64,000 nt of DNA, from positions 1,492,501 to 1,556,500 of the forward strand of contig NZ_AP031575.1 of NCBI RefSeq assembly GCF_040436405.1. Direction: 5' to 3'. The notes beneath the pieces were generated by a model that was not told where the DNA came from, did no database searches, and worked only from the letters and a program-made list of their open reading frames with translations. Each line of letters opens with the position of its first letter. The first letter of the stretch is position 1. The position numbers and the translations under genes were made by a program. Origin of the DNA: Marinomonas sp. THO17. GTDB lineage: Bacteria; Pseudomonadota; Gammaproteobacteria; Pseudomonadales; Marinomonadaceae. Of this stretch, positions 18,405 to 27,824 are shown in pieces.

Positions 18405-19430
18405 TTACGATATATCTCGACAGGTACGGCGGGCGATTAACCGGCATCCCAGCTCAACTTTTCGAATCGGTGCATTTATGTGAGTCTCACGAGCCAACTG
18501 TTCTAACTCTTCCAATGCCGTTTTGGCGATATGGTGAAGTGGAGTATGAATGGTTGATAATGGTGGTGATGTCATTTGCCCTGCTAAAATATCGTCGAAG
18601 CCAAGCAAAGAAACATCCTGAGGTACTTTAATGCCTCTCTGTTGAAACGCTTTAAGCGCACCTAACGCTATGTTATCGGCCATACAGAAGAAGGCCGTCA
18701 AGCCTTGCAAATCAGGATTGACATCAAGCCAGTCAAGCATGCCTTTTTGCGCCACTTCCGGCCTGAAACTTTCCAGTAAAATCGTCACGCCGTTTAAATC
18801 ATGGTCACTGTATTCGCGAATCGCTTCTTTGAAGCCATCTTGGCGTTGACGAATGGTGTATCGACCTGGCCAGGTAACAATACAGATATTCTTGTGACCT
18901 AAATCTTTCAAATACTCAACACCTAAACGCGCACCATTTCGGTCACCAATACCGACTGAACCTACGTGCATAATCGGGTCTTGTCCTGCCAGTAATAAGC
19001 AAGGCATGCCGGTTGCCAATACTTGATCCAGCAAAGTTCGATCTTCATCGAAATACACCAGAATACCGTCACACTTTTGTGATTTAATCTGTTCGATAAC
19101 CTGATGATAATCATCAGCGGCTTCATCCAGCATAATGGGTTCAATGTCGATTTTTCGATCAGCGCATTCTTTACGCAAGGTATCGAGAATGGTCCAAGAA
19201 ACGTAATTCTCTGAGGTATGCAACAAGCGCTCAGACTTTACGACCAAAGCAATACGACGTAAGGACGGAGGCATGGCCCGCTTGCGGCGGCTATCCAGAT
19301 AGCCAATTTCATTGGCTACAGCGAGCACTCGCTCGCGCACTTCATCCGATATTTTGGCGGTACCATTCAGTACATGGCTGACTGTACTGATGGCAACACC
19401 GGCTTTCTCTGATATTTTTTTCAGGCTCAC
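18405..19430 (-). CDS. LacI-family transcriptional regulator
   Basis: 341 residues. The N-terminal LacI helix-turn-helix and hinge are seen as ISEKAGVAISTVSHVLNGTA and VLAVANEIGYL (residues 1-56), then a periplasmic-binding-protein-like effector domain. The GTG at 19430 lies one base after the TAA of the upstream permease and gives the family length; the frame extending to 19493 overlaps the permease. It is embedded in the oligosaccharide operon. Two AATGAAA-N4-TTTCATT palindromes at 26301 and 26429 are its likely operators, implying repression relieved by an imported sugar. Confidence 0.9.
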   Translation of the reverse strand: MSLKKISEKAGVAISTVSHVLNGTAKISDEVRERVLAVANEIGYLDSRRKRAMPPSLRRIALVVKSERLLHTSENYVSWTILDTLRKECADRKIDIEPIMLDEAADDYHQVIEQIKSQKCDGILVYFDEDRTLLDQVLATGMPCLLLAGQDPIMHVGSVGIGDRNGARLGVEYLKDLGHKNICIVTWPGRYTIRQRQDGFKEAIREYSDHDLNGVTILLESFRPEVAQKGMLDWLDVNPDLQGLTAFFCMADNIALGALKAFQQRGIKVPQDVSLLGFDDILAGQMTSPPLSTIHTPLHHIAKTALEELEQLARETHINAPIRKVELGCRLIARRTCRDIS

Positions 19431-19431
19431 G

Positions 19432-20475
19432 TTATTTAACGCCAGAACTGGCGACCCCTTGTGTGATGTATTTTTGCAACAGAATAAAGACAACCGTCAC
19501 CGGCAGTAATGCGATAACAGTCATTGCCAGAATATAATGCCACTGCACGGAGAACTGGCCTTGGAAGGAATTCAAACCAATCTGCAAGGTATAATTTTCT
19601 GGACTTGAAAGCACAATTAATGGCCATAAGAAATCATTCCAACGCCAAATAACCGAGAAGATAGCAAGCACGGCAAGTGCCGGTGCACACAGGGGCAAAA
19701 CAACCTTCCAGTAAACCCGGAACTCAGAAGCAGCATCGACACGCGCCGCTTCGATTAAATCGTCGGGAATGGTCAGCATATACTGTCGTAGCAGGAAAAC
19801 ACCCGTCGGTGTTGCCACAGTCGCCAAGATAACGCCCCATAAATTATCGGCCAGATTTAAACCAACAACGACAATAAATGCCGGCACCATAATGACCGAA
19901 AGCGGCAGCATTAAGGTCGACAGAATCGCAACGAAAATGGCGTTCTTACCCCTGAAGTTATACTTAGATAACGCGAAGGCTGACATGGAATTCAGCAGCA
20001 ATGTCAGCAATGTCGCAACCAGGGTTACAAAAGTGGTGTTTTTAATGTAAGTCACAAAATCAAACTGTTCCAGCGGCTCAGAATAGTTATTCCATGCAAA
20101 ATGAACATCCTTTATCTGTTTGATTTCATTTATCGGCACCTGAAACTTTTTATTAGGTTCGGCCGGATCAATCATGGTCGCCTTAATACCAATACGGCGT
20201 ACCATAGCAACCTCTTTGGTCTCTCCTTCCGGTGTGGTCCACTGCCACATAGACAAAGGCTTGGATTGACCTTCAATTTCAACCGTACTTGCAGCTTGTG
20301 GCATCAGCGTGGGTGGGAAGCTATTAATTTCCGACTCAGATTTAAATGACGATAAAAGCGCCCAAGCAATTGGAATGGCAATCATAGTGGTGCCAAAAAA
20401 CAGCCAGATCCAGGAAATAATATCAACGGGTTCGATACGCCCAGGATGACGGGTTCGAGTTAAAAATTTAATCAT
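19432..20475 (-). CDS. Carbohydrate ABC transporter permease (MalG type) with a periplasmic insertion
   Basis: 347 residues with six predicted membrane helices. The EAA loop is EAARVDAASEFRVYWKVVLPLCAPA, typical of sugar importers. Between the first helix and the second lies an unusually long polar segment (about residues 35-115). Most MalG-type permeases have only some 30-40 residues there. The ATG at 20475 lies two bases after the stop of the partner permease. Works with 20478-21467, the ATPase at 21464 and the binding protein at 26485. Confidence 0.88.
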   Translation of the reverse strand: MIKFLTRTRHPGRIEPVDIISWIWLFFGTTMIAIPIAWALLSSFKSESEINSFPPTLMPQAASTVEIEGQSKPLSMWQWTTPEGETKEVAMVRRIGIKATMIDPAEPNKKFQVPINEIKQIKDVHFAWNNYSEPLEQFDFVTYIKNTTFVTLVATLLTLLLNSMSAFALSKYNFRGKNAIFVAILSTLMLPLSVIMVPAFIVVVGLNLADNLWGVILATVATPTGVFLLRQYMLTIPDDLIEAARVDAASEFRVYWKVVLPLCAPALAVLAIFSVIWRWNDFLWPLIVLSSPENYTLQIGLNSFQGQFSVQWHYILAMTVIALLPVTVVFILLQKYITQGVASSGVK

Positions 20476-20477
20476 GC

Positions 20478-21467
20478 TCAATGCTCCGCTTTCTTGGACA
20501 TCCAAACCTGAACAAGTGTTAATACCAGTAACACTAGTCCCATTAATACTGAGGCTGCAGAAGCCAGACCATAGAGGCGAACTTCAGAGTTAAAGGCCGT
20601 CTGATAAATAAATTGTACAATAAAGGTGTTCGCCGTTCCCGGTCCACCGCCATCTGTCAGTACCCAGGCTTCATCGAATACCTGTACTGAGCGAATCAGC
20701 AAGAGTACCGTCACAACCAATAAATTAGGTATCAGCAAAGGCAAGGTGAGTTTACGGAACTGACGCCAACGGCTGGTGCCATCCACTTGTGCGGCTTCAT
20801 AGATATCGTTAGGGATCGCCTGCAAACCAGCAAGAATAATTAAGGTATAGAACCCCATCTGGAACCAGATAGAAATATAAACAACCCAGAACCGCGACCA
20901 AAAAACATCGAGCATAAAAATAATGCGCTCACCGCCAAAGTTTTCAACAAAGAGGTTTAACAAGCCATTTCGCGCTAGGAACCATTTCCATACCAGACCA
21001 ATAACAACCGGGGACAGCAACACAGGGTAAAAGAAAACTGCCCTGAAAAATGCTTTACCACGGGTAAGTCGATTGAGAACCAAGGCAGTGGCAAGTGAGA
21101 TTAATAAAGTGCCAATCACATTTAAAGCAGTATACCAACCTGTATTATGAATGGCTGTCCAAAAAATATCGTATTCGCAGGTCGCTGGGTCCATATAGGA
21201 GGAGCAGGATAATAACCGGCGAAAGTTTTCCAGTCCCACAAATGGGCGATTCCAGATCAGCATTTCCGTGCCACCAGTAAAGGCATAGGCTATTGCCAGC
21301 CCCACCGGCAGAAACACAAATAAAGCAAACAGAATCATGTTAGGCGCAAGAAAAAAATACGCCATACGATGAATACCAATCACTTTTTGCAGCGCTAACA
21401 GTGGCCGCTCAAGCAAACGTAAAAATCGATCAAAAAAGTCACAAATATATTCTAAGAGTATGTTCAT
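20478..21467 (-). CDS. Carbohydrate ABC transporter permease (MalF/UgpA type)
   Basis: 329 residues with six main membrane helices after an N-terminal cytoplasmic stretch. The EAA loop is EAAQVDGTSRWRQFRKLTLPLLIPN. DGGGPGTANTFIVQFIYQTAF is a common motif of this class. Its ATG overlaps the ATPase stop by four bases. A short Cys-rich loop (about residues 85-100, CSSYMDPATCEYD) between helices 1 and 2 is a local peculiarity. Confidence 0.88.
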   Translation of the reverse strand: MNILLEYICDFFDRFLRLLERPLLALQKVIGIHRMAYFFLAPNMILFALFVFLPVGLAIAYAFTGGTEMLIWNRPFVGLENFRRLLSCSSYMDPATCEYDIFWTAIHNTGWYTALNVIGTLLISLATALVLNRLTRGKAFFRAVFFYPVLLSPVVIGLVWKWFLARNGLLNLFVENFGGERIIFMLDVFWSRFWVVYISIWFQMGFYTLIILAGLQAIPNDIYEAAQVDGTSRWRQFRKLTLPLLIPNLLVVTVLLLIRSVQVFDEAWVLTDGGGPGTANTFIVQFIYQTAFNSEVRLYGLASAASVLMGLVLLVLTLVQVWMSKKAEH

Positions 21468-22561
21468 AGTGCTACCCGCTCAAACGCTTTGGCTGATTTT
21501 TCTGAAAACAAGTGAATGAACTCCTGAGGGAACGCCAAAGTTAACCTTTCACCCGCTTCAGCAACAAAGTTTTTCGCAATATGAACAACCACTTCTTCTT
21601 CCAGCTCAGGGACTTGACCATAAATAAAGGTTTCATGTCCCATGGACTCGATATTCGATATGGTAAATGGCACGCCATCAGAAGCTTCCACCACCTCAAT
21701 ATGTGATGGACGAATCCCGACCGAAACCTCATCCCCCACCCTAGCTTCGTCTAGCATCATTGGCAGTGACAACTGACCTAACGCGGTCGAACTAATCTCA
21801 AGTTGCCCCTCCTGAATATCAGTAATTTTCGCTGGGAACATATTCATCTTGGGGGAACCGATAAACTCAGCAACAAATTTGTTTGCCGGGCGTTCAAACA
21901 ATTCCAATGGCTTACCGACCTGTTCAACACGCCCCTGATTCACAACCACAATTTTCTGTGCCATGGTCATCGCTTCGATCTGATCATGGGTCACATAAAT
22001 CATTGTTGTGGCTAATTTTTTATGTAAGCGGGTTAATTCAGAGCGCGTTTGTACACGCAGCTTTGCATCCAGATTCGATAAGGGTTCATCAAACAAGAAG
22101 ACTCGTGGATTACGAACAATCGCACGGCCAATAGCAACCCTCTGACGCTGACCACCGGACAAGGCCTTAGGCTTTCTGTCCAAATAAGGCTCAAGATCCA
22201 ACATCTTGGCCGCAGCAGTAATGCGTTTTTTGATCTCTTCTTTTTCCATGCTCAGGTTTTCCAACCCGAACGACAGATTTTTGTAGACATTCATATGTGG
22301 GTAAAGAGCATATGATTGGAACACCATGGCGATTTCCCGTTGAGCGGGCGGTAAGCCGTTTACTTTTTCATCATCAAAAAAAATCTCGCCGGAACTGACC
22401 TCTTCCAAACCTGAAAGCAAACGCAGCAAGGTTGATTTACCACACCCGGATGGGCCAACCAAAGCCACAAACTCACCTTTATCGATATCTATATTGACGT
22501 CATGCATAACCTCGCTTTTGCCAAAACTTTTATATAGATTTTTTATTTTTATCGCTGCCAT
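21464..22561 (-). CDS. Sugar ABC transporter ATP-binding protein (MalK/UgpC/MsmX type)
   Basis: 365 residues. Walker A GPSGCGKST (about 37-45), signature LSGGQRQRVAIGRAI, Walker B VFLFDEPLSNLD and H-loop YVTHD are all intact. A C-terminal regulatory TOBE-type beta domain follows (about 235-365). It energises import of the oligosaccharide bound by the protein at 26485. It lies between the hydrolase gene and the two permeases. Confidence 0.92.
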   Translation of the reverse strand: MAAIKIKNLYKSFGKSEVMHDVNIDIDKGEFVALVGPSGCGKSTLLRLLSGLEEVSSGEIFFDDEKVNGLPPAQREIAMVFQSYALYPHMNVYKNLSFGLENLSMEKEEIKKRITAAAKMLDLEPYLDRKPKALSGGQRQRVAIGRAIVRNPRVFLFDEPLSNLDAKLRVQTRSELTRLHKKLATTMIYVTHDQIEAMTMAQKIVVVNQGRVEQVGKPLELFERPANKFVAEFIGSPKMNMFPAKITDIQEGQLEISSTALGQLSLPMMLDEARVGDEVSVGIRPSHIEVVEASDGVPFTISNIESMGHETFIYGQVPELEEEVVVHIAKNFVAEAGERLTLAFPQEFIHLFSEKSAKAFERVAL

Positions 22562-22619
22562 AGGTGTTTACTCCAAATAATTTTTAACTCATATTGACAG
22601 GCTGATCAGCGCCTCTTGG

Positions 22620-23696
22620 TCATTTGTTCAAGGTATCGATCAATGCGCGATACTCAGATAAAAATAATGATGCAAGTGCCTGCCCATAGGGTGCAGGTGT
22701 ATTGCCAATCTCATGATAGAACTGAAGGCTGTGGCCCATGGCCGTACCATCGGACACTTCTTCAACAATGCCATCACTGTTAATTCGTTTAGCGACTGCG
22801 TTGAGGCAGCCATTTAACATTTCGTGGTAAGGTTCAAGCTCAATCAATCCTTCCCGGTAGCCTGCCAACACACCGTAACCAAAACCTGCAGTGGCAGAGG
22901 CTTCGACTGGCGAAGTCGGATCATCAAGCAGGGTATGAAACATGCCATCCTCTCGCTGCAAGCCAACCAATGCCTGCAACTGGGTCTGAAACACTGCTTT
23001 CAGATAGCGGGCAACAACAGGCTCAGGTTTTAAAATGTAAAAAATCTCTGGGATAGCAATGGTCAGCCAGGAATTGCCGCGCGCCCATAAAGCTTTGGCA
23101 AAGTTATGACGCCCATTAAAAGTCCAACCGTGATAAAACAAACCACTTTTCACTTCACCTAAAAACCGGATGTGACAAAGGTATTGATATTGGGCTTGCT
23201 CAATCCATTCCTGACGACTAAAAACTCGACCCGCAGCGCCCATAAACAAAGCCGCCATAAATAGCGTGTCGTCCCAAAGTTCACCATCGTTATCACGTTC
23301 TTTGACCAGATGCTGAAAACCACCTTCGTCTGTTTTTGGCATTGAGCTATGCAACCAGTCTGCCCAGTCGATAATAATTTCATTCCAATCCGGTCGATCA
23401 AAGTGTTCTGACAATAATGTCAGCGCCAGCATGGGAGCAGTTGAATTCACTTGACGGCGAGGCAAGCCACGATCAATTTGCCAGTCATACCAACGGGCAA
23501 TGCGCTCTAGTGCAACCTGATCCTTACGACGCTCGGCATCGCGCAAGTCACCGTAAAGGCCTACACCCACTTCCCAATCCCATTCATCAAACAGTATGTC
23601 ATCTCGCTCGGCTGACTGGACTTCGCCAATGCCTTTGAGAGAACGGAAACCTTTAGAAATTAAACCCAAAGATTCCGTTAATTGTTGATCATTCAT
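22620..23696 (-). CDS. GH105-like unsaturated uronyl hydrolase
   Basis: 358 residues forming an alpha/alpha toroid. Motifs are WEVGVGLYG (41-49), LWDDTLFMAAL (140-150, holding the Asp that acts as general acid/base in YteR-type enzymes), HGWTFNGRHNFA (189-200) and WARGNSW (204-210). Enzymes of GH88/GH105 hydrate the 4,5-double bond of the unsaturated uronic acid left by polysaccharide lyases, releasing a ketouronate and the adjoining sugar. There is no signal peptide, so it acts in the cytoplasm on imported product. Choice of GH105 over GH88 rests on motif resemblance only. GGAG precedes the ATG. Confidence 0.85.
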   Translation of the reverse strand: MNDQQLTESLGLISKGFRSLKGIGEVQSAERDDILFDEWDWEVGVGLYGDLRDAERRKDQVALERIARWYDWQIDRGLPRRQVNSTAPMLALTLLSEHFDRPDWNEIIIDWADWLHSSMPKTDEGGFQHLVKERDNDGELWDDTLFMAALFMGAAGRVFSRQEWIEQAQYQYLCHIRFLGEVKSGLFYHGWTFNGRHNFAKALWARGNSWLTIAIPEIFYILKPEPVVARYLKAVFQTQLQALVGLQREDGMFHTLLDDPTSPVEASATAGFGYGVLAGYREGLIELEPYHEMLNGCLNAVAKRINSDGIVEEVSDGTAMGHSLQFYHEIGNTPAPYGQALASLFLSEYRALIDTLNK

Positions 23697-23749
23697 TCAT
23701 TGCTCCTATCGAACACATACACGATGTCATCATCGTCTGTGGTGCGCTT

Positions 23750-26281
23750 TTATTGATAATCTTGCCAAGGCTGTGACTTACTGTTATTGATTGCGATATG
23801 CGGTACTACATTTAGTGGTGCAAAGGTTATTGCCTGATCATCAATCGAAATTCCTTTGTCATAATCCAAGCGCAGCACGCCATCATCATGATGAACACTG
23901 AGCTGGTTTTGTTGAGCATCGAAGACGACTTGTCGTGCCTGGCAGGCTGCTTTAAAGGCTTTAAAATCTAGGGTTTGTGATACTTCATCAACTATGGTCA
24001 ACCACGCCGATTGCGAACCGGCAACACGCCATTCCATACCGGCATACAAACCCTGCTGATGTGCAGTCAAAAGACCTGATGAGTAAACCCCGATTAGAGC
24101 CTTACCAGTGCGTGCAAACAGCCAGTTATCCGAGGCTTCAAATTCATCACAGATACTGACTGGAACAAAGGTGTGAACAAAATCAATCACATCGTTATAG
24201 GCACGATGATCGTAAATCATCATCGCAAAATTTTTGTAATGGGCGACTTTTGGATGAACCGCATTACCTGCCCAATAAGATGGTCGACTGCCCCCCCAGA
24301 CTCGTAAATCACCCGGATGATTAATCCAGAATCGTGCCATCGGATGTGCGTTCGTCTGAATATCGACAAAATGCTGCTGATGACCTTTGATACCGGTTTT
24401 ATAGTCCGACACGGTTGACAGCTGAAGCGAAGGTGTTTTCCAAAGTGTGACCCGCGCATTGTGATCAAGCCCCTGCGTGTACTTTGCATAAATCGACTCA
24501 CCATCTGGCACTTGCATTAATTGCTGACAGATTTTTGGTGTCTCGTAATCACTTAACGCCAACAAAGCACTGACACGGTCATAACCAGGATACCAATCAC
24601 CGCCAAAGGCAACCGCTGCAATTGATGCCAGTTCAGTTGCTGGACCGGCGAGCAATTCTTTCTCATACACCCGACCTTGTGAGCCTGCTGAAACACTGCC
24701 GATTTTATGCAGTGCAGTCATCACAAAAATCTGATCGATCAGATTTTTGGAGCGCTCAGCCAAGCTTGTATCTTCAGCGTTAACCATGAGTGTGAACAGA
24801 CCCAATAGGTCAATAGGGTAATAAGCTGCGGAATTCCATTCAGCTAGGCCATGCTGATCAATAGCATCAAACCAAAGTTGCAAACGGGCAAAAGCCTGAG
24901 CTTTATGTTGCTCCCCTGTCTTGCCACTGTTTGGAAATACGTCGTTTGGAAATAAACAGCCAGCCAGATACTGTGAAACGTGGAAGCACAGCACGTGATT
25001 TTCACTCCAGAACCACATTACGTCATCACCCGGTTCATCGAGCCAATAACGAAAGTTCAAAACTTGATGTTTCACCTGCTGCCAGAATTCATCCGTTAAA
25101 CGAATATCACTAAAACCTTGATACGCCCAAAGTACTGGCAACATCCAAAAGTCAGCACAATCGTGACGTTCAGAAATTGGTAACAGAGCAGTGCGCAGAA
25201 TATCTTCTGCAACATCCAGTGACGTATTTTGTGCTAATGCCGCTAATGCACGTGCAGGTTCCTGCTTACCCTGCTCCAACATATAAGCCAGCGCTCGCTT
25301 TTTGCGTTCTACAAGGGTTGGCATATTCATGGATTTAGGAGGAGGTAATAAGGTCGTACCAAGGGTACGGCTGAAATGCGTTTTATCGACTTGAACAACA
25401 AAACGAAGAGAAACACAGCCTGCACGTAAACCTGTACTGTCAAACAGATCCGCACTTTTAAAATCCTGATCAACAACAAATGAAATTTCCCGATCCATTT
25501 TCATGCCATCGAGCAGTACATTCATGGTTACTGTTTCAGAGGGATGACTGTCAGTATCGAGCAGAATTTTTACTGCTTGGCTTGGTAAATAGTCCGCCGC
25601 AATTTTTACCCATTCATCGCAATAAAAAACTTTATCAGTTCGCAGCCCGTTCAAAGTACGTTCAATTTCTTTTGCGTACTCTTCATCAAGATCCAATACG
25701 ATACCTGACTGAATGCCTTTACCTTCAAGTAAGGTCATCACGAAATAACAACTGGTATCACGCTCGTGTAAATCTTCTAAAAAAACGACCAGCTCCGTTT
25801 CACCCTGATCAAGGTCTAACTGATATTCTGCAACCGTCGATTCATTACGCTGATAATGATCCAGCTGAATGACTTTATGATGGTTTTGCCAAACATGAAC
25901 ACCGCCACAAGTTTCAATAGACACTTTAATATGCTGTGCCACAGCACTGGTCAGTTTACAACGCAACCACCTTGTCACTAACGTCGGGCGAAAACAGAAT
26001 GTAGAAAAATCCACCCGTGGATCTTCACCACCAAGATAGATCTCTGGACAGTTGAGTTCAGTAGGTAGCTCAACAGAACGCGTTTGTAATTCCTTGCGCA
26101 ATGCTTCTCGACAAGGTAAATCACCCGTCGCCACCCAGCCATTCACGAAACGATAATCTACGGCATCTGGCATTGGGCGAGACTCACCCGGGTAATAACA
26201 ATTTTCTGCATCGGAATACGACCAACGATTTAACGTTTCACCTTCCGCGACAGACCAAAAAGTAGTTTTATTAATCGACAT
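23750..26281 (-). CDS. Large alpha/alpha-toroid protein, probable cytoplasmic polysaccharide-lyase-like enzyme
   Basis: 843 residues without a signal peptide. The first 300 or so look beta-rich, the middle (about 330-600) helical, and the C-terminus beta-rich. The helical part carries WFWSENHVLCF with Asn428-His429 and, 58-59 residues later, EWNSAAYYPID with Tyr487/Tyr488. An Asn-His pair followed by Tyr at about this spacing is the catalytic arrangement of alginate lyase A1-III and heparinase II-type lyases. I therefore infer lyase-like chemistry, but I do not recognise a named family and a hydrolase is possible. First gene of the operon. ATG 26281 is chosen over the TTG at 26293. Confidence 0.65.
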   Translation of the reverse strand: MSINKTTFWSVAEGETLNRWSYSDAENCYYPGESRPMPDAVDYRFVNGWVATGDLPCREALRKELQTRSVELPTELNCPEIYLGGEDPRVDFSTFCFRPTLVTRWLRCKLTSAVAQHIKVSIETCGGVHVWQNHHKVIQLDHYQRNESTVAEYQLDLDQGETELVVFLEDLHERDTSCYFVMTLLEGKGIQSGIVLDLDEEYAKEIERTLNGLRTDKVFYCDEWVKIAADYLPSQAVKILLDTDSHPSETVTMNVLLDGMKMDREISFVVDQDFKSADLFDSTGLRAGCVSLRFVVQVDKTHFSRTLGTTLLPPPKSMNMPTLVERKKRALAYMLEQGKQEPARALAALAQNTSLDVAEDILRTALLPISERHDCADFWMLPVLWAYQGFSDIRLTDEFWQQVKHQVLNFRYWLDEPGDDVMWFWSENHVLCFHVSQYLAGCLFPNDVFPNSGKTGEQHKAQAFARLQLWFDAIDQHGLAEWNSAAYYPIDLLGLFTLMVNAEDTSLAERSKNLIDQIFVMTALHKIGSVSAGSQGRVYEKELLAGPATELASIAAVAFGGDWYPGYDRVSALLALSDYETPKICQQLMQVPDGESIYAKYTQGLDHNARVTLWKTPSLQLSTVSDYKTGIKGHQQHFVDIQTNAHPMARFWINHPGDLRVWGGSRPSYWAGNAVHPKVAHYKNFAMMIYDHRAYNDVIDFVHTFVPVSICDEFEASDNWLFARTGKALIGVYSSGLLTAHQQGLYAGMEWRVAGSQSAWLTIVDEVSQTLDFKAFKAACQARQVVFDAQQNQLSVHHDDGVLRLDYDKGISIDDQAITFAPLNVVPHIAINNSKSQPWQDYQ

Positions 26282-26300
26282 CTTTGCATCCAAACAGTTT

Positions 26301-26320
26301 TAATGAAAAAAATTTCATTA
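26301..26320. promoter_or_regulatory. Palindromic operator O1 for the LacI regulator
   Basis: A 20-bp perfect palindrome TAATGAAA-AAAA-TTTCATTA, 19 bp upstream of the lyase-like gene start. It shares AATGAAA-N4-TTTCATT with O2 at 26429-26452. Its position would block transcription or its early elongation. Confidence 0.75.
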
Positions 26321-26428
26321 CATTCCCTTTTTACACTTATTTAATTGCGAACATGTAATTTATATTTGACTTTATTCGGCAGTATAGCCATATAATCAAA
26401 CCTCAAGCAAGGCAAAACCAAATATGAA

Positions 26429-26452
26429 ATAAATGAAAATATTTTCATTTAT
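26429..26452. promoter_or_regulatory. Palindromic operator O2 for the LacI regulator
   Basis: A 24-bp perfect palindrome with core AAATGAAAATATTTTCATTT (26431-26450), 32 bp upstream of the binding-protein start codon. Together with O1 (centres 130 bp apart) it covers both divergent promoters in the 203-bp gap, so a repressor could act on both or loop the DNA. Confidence 0.78.
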
Positions 26453-26484
26453 ATAGGAATAAAATAAAATTTGGAGGAACACTA

Positions 26485-27756
26485 ATGACGCGTTCAAGCT
26501 TGGTTTTAAGTGCGCTGGCCTTAGCAACTTCTGTTTGCGCTGGCTCAGCAATGGCGAAAGACACAATTACCTTCTGGTTTACTGATGATGATCCAAACTA
26601 TGTCAAAAGAATTAGCGAATTGGTTGATCAATTTGAGACTAAGAACCCAGATATTGAAGTCGAGTTTGTCACCACTGGCTACTCTCAATCACGCGAACAA
26701 TTGTCTCTGCAATTATCTGTTGGTGAAGGACCTGACCTCGCAAAATATGCCGATCAATCCTTGATAAAATATACTCTGGATTTACGTCCTTACATGGACG
26801 ATCCTGACGCTTTCGCAGCCCTTCACGGCAACACTCTCGACTACCTTCGCAACAAAGGCGACTCAGCAAATAAAATCGGCGGTTATCTGGCCTCACAAAC
26901 TCTTAACCTGCCTTTTGTCAACGTAACTCTGTTCGAACAAGCCGGTGTTCCAATCCCTAAGCCCGGTTCCTCTCTTAAAGATCTCGTCGAAGCCTCTGTG
27001 AAGGTTGCTGATGCAACCGGTGTTGATATTCCCTTTACTATGGACCGTTCTGGTCACCGCTTCTCCGGTCCTGCCTTCTCTTATGGATCTGTCTATGTTG
27101 CTGACAATGGTGCATTCACATTCCCGGATGAAGCCGCGCAAGCTTACATAAAAGATTTGTATGAATGGACTCAGACGGGCGCTTTCCCGAAAGAAATGTG
27201 GGGCGCTGCCGGTGGTATCCGCTATAAGAGCATGGGGGATGAGTTTATCAATGCCAACGCAGTAACTTACTTTGCCGGTAACTGGATGGTTAACCCATTC
27301 CAGAAAAACATTCAGGATGCCTTTAACTGGACGGTACTAGACGCGCCATGTGGCCCGGGGGGCTGTGTACCAATGCCAGGTACAACCTATTTGACTGGTT
27401 TCAATCGCACCAAACATCCAGAAGCCGTTGCTAAACTGATTGAATATCTGGGGTCAGAACCCATTCAACGAGAACTGGCTGAAAACTTCATCATTATTCC
27501 AGGCGCTGAGGTTAAAAACATCAATTACAAGCTTGATGATGAAAACGCAAAATCTGCCATGACGGTGTTCGCCCGAAATGCAGATAAAGTTTCTGAAGCG
27601 GCAATCAACTTCTACAAAGCGCTAGGCTCCAATCTGGTTTACGACACTATTGTTCAGCGTATGAGTCAGTTGATAGTTGGTGAGCTGTCCCTTGAGGAAA
27701 CCTACGAGCGTATGGCATCTGATATTGCTAAAGGCAATAAAGAACTGGGCTATTAA
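26485..27756 (+). CDS. ABC transporter sugar-binding protein
   Basis: 423 residues. A Sec signal peptide ends near AGSAMAKD (about residue 24). The mature part is a family 1 solute-binding protein (ITFWFTDDDPNYVKRISELV, LSVGEGPDLAKYAD, LNLPFVNVTLFEQAGVPIP). GGAGGA lies seven bases before the ATG. It is transcribed away from the permease operon but shares the operator region, and no other binding protein is in the locus, so it is the partner of the permeases at 19432 and 20478. The ligand is inferred to be an oligosaccharide with an unsaturated or ordinary uronic acid and an amino sugar. Confidence 0.9.
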   Translation: MTRSSLVLSALALATSVCAGSAMAKDTITFWFTDDDPNYVKRISELVDQFETKNPDIEVEFVTTGYSQSREQLSLQLSVGEGPDLAKYADQSLIKYTLDLRPYMDDPDAFAALHGNTLDYLRNKGDSANKIGGYLASQTLNLPFVNVTLFEQAGVPIPKPGSSLKDLVEASVKVADATGVDIPFTMDRSGHRFSGPAFSYGSVYVADNGAFTFPDEAAQAYIKDLYEWTQTGAFPKEMWGAAGGIRYKSMGDEFINANAVTYFAGNWMVNPFQKNIQDAFNWTVLDAPCGPGGCVPMPGTTYLTGFNRTKHPEAVAKLIEYLGSEPIQRELAENFIIIPGAEVKNINYKLDDENAKSAMTVFARNADKVSEAAINFYKALGSNLVYDTIVQRMSQLIVGELSLEETYERMASDIAKGNKELGY

Positions 27757-27824
27757 GATTTTTCTACCCTCCTGGTGATGCTTTGAAATAATCATTAACT
27801 TATTTCATTGTACTTGCCAATATT

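Noticed and set aside
26301..26452. Palindromes as terminators
   Set aside because: They are AT-rich perfect DNA palindromes next to divergent start codons without GC stems; operator function fits better.
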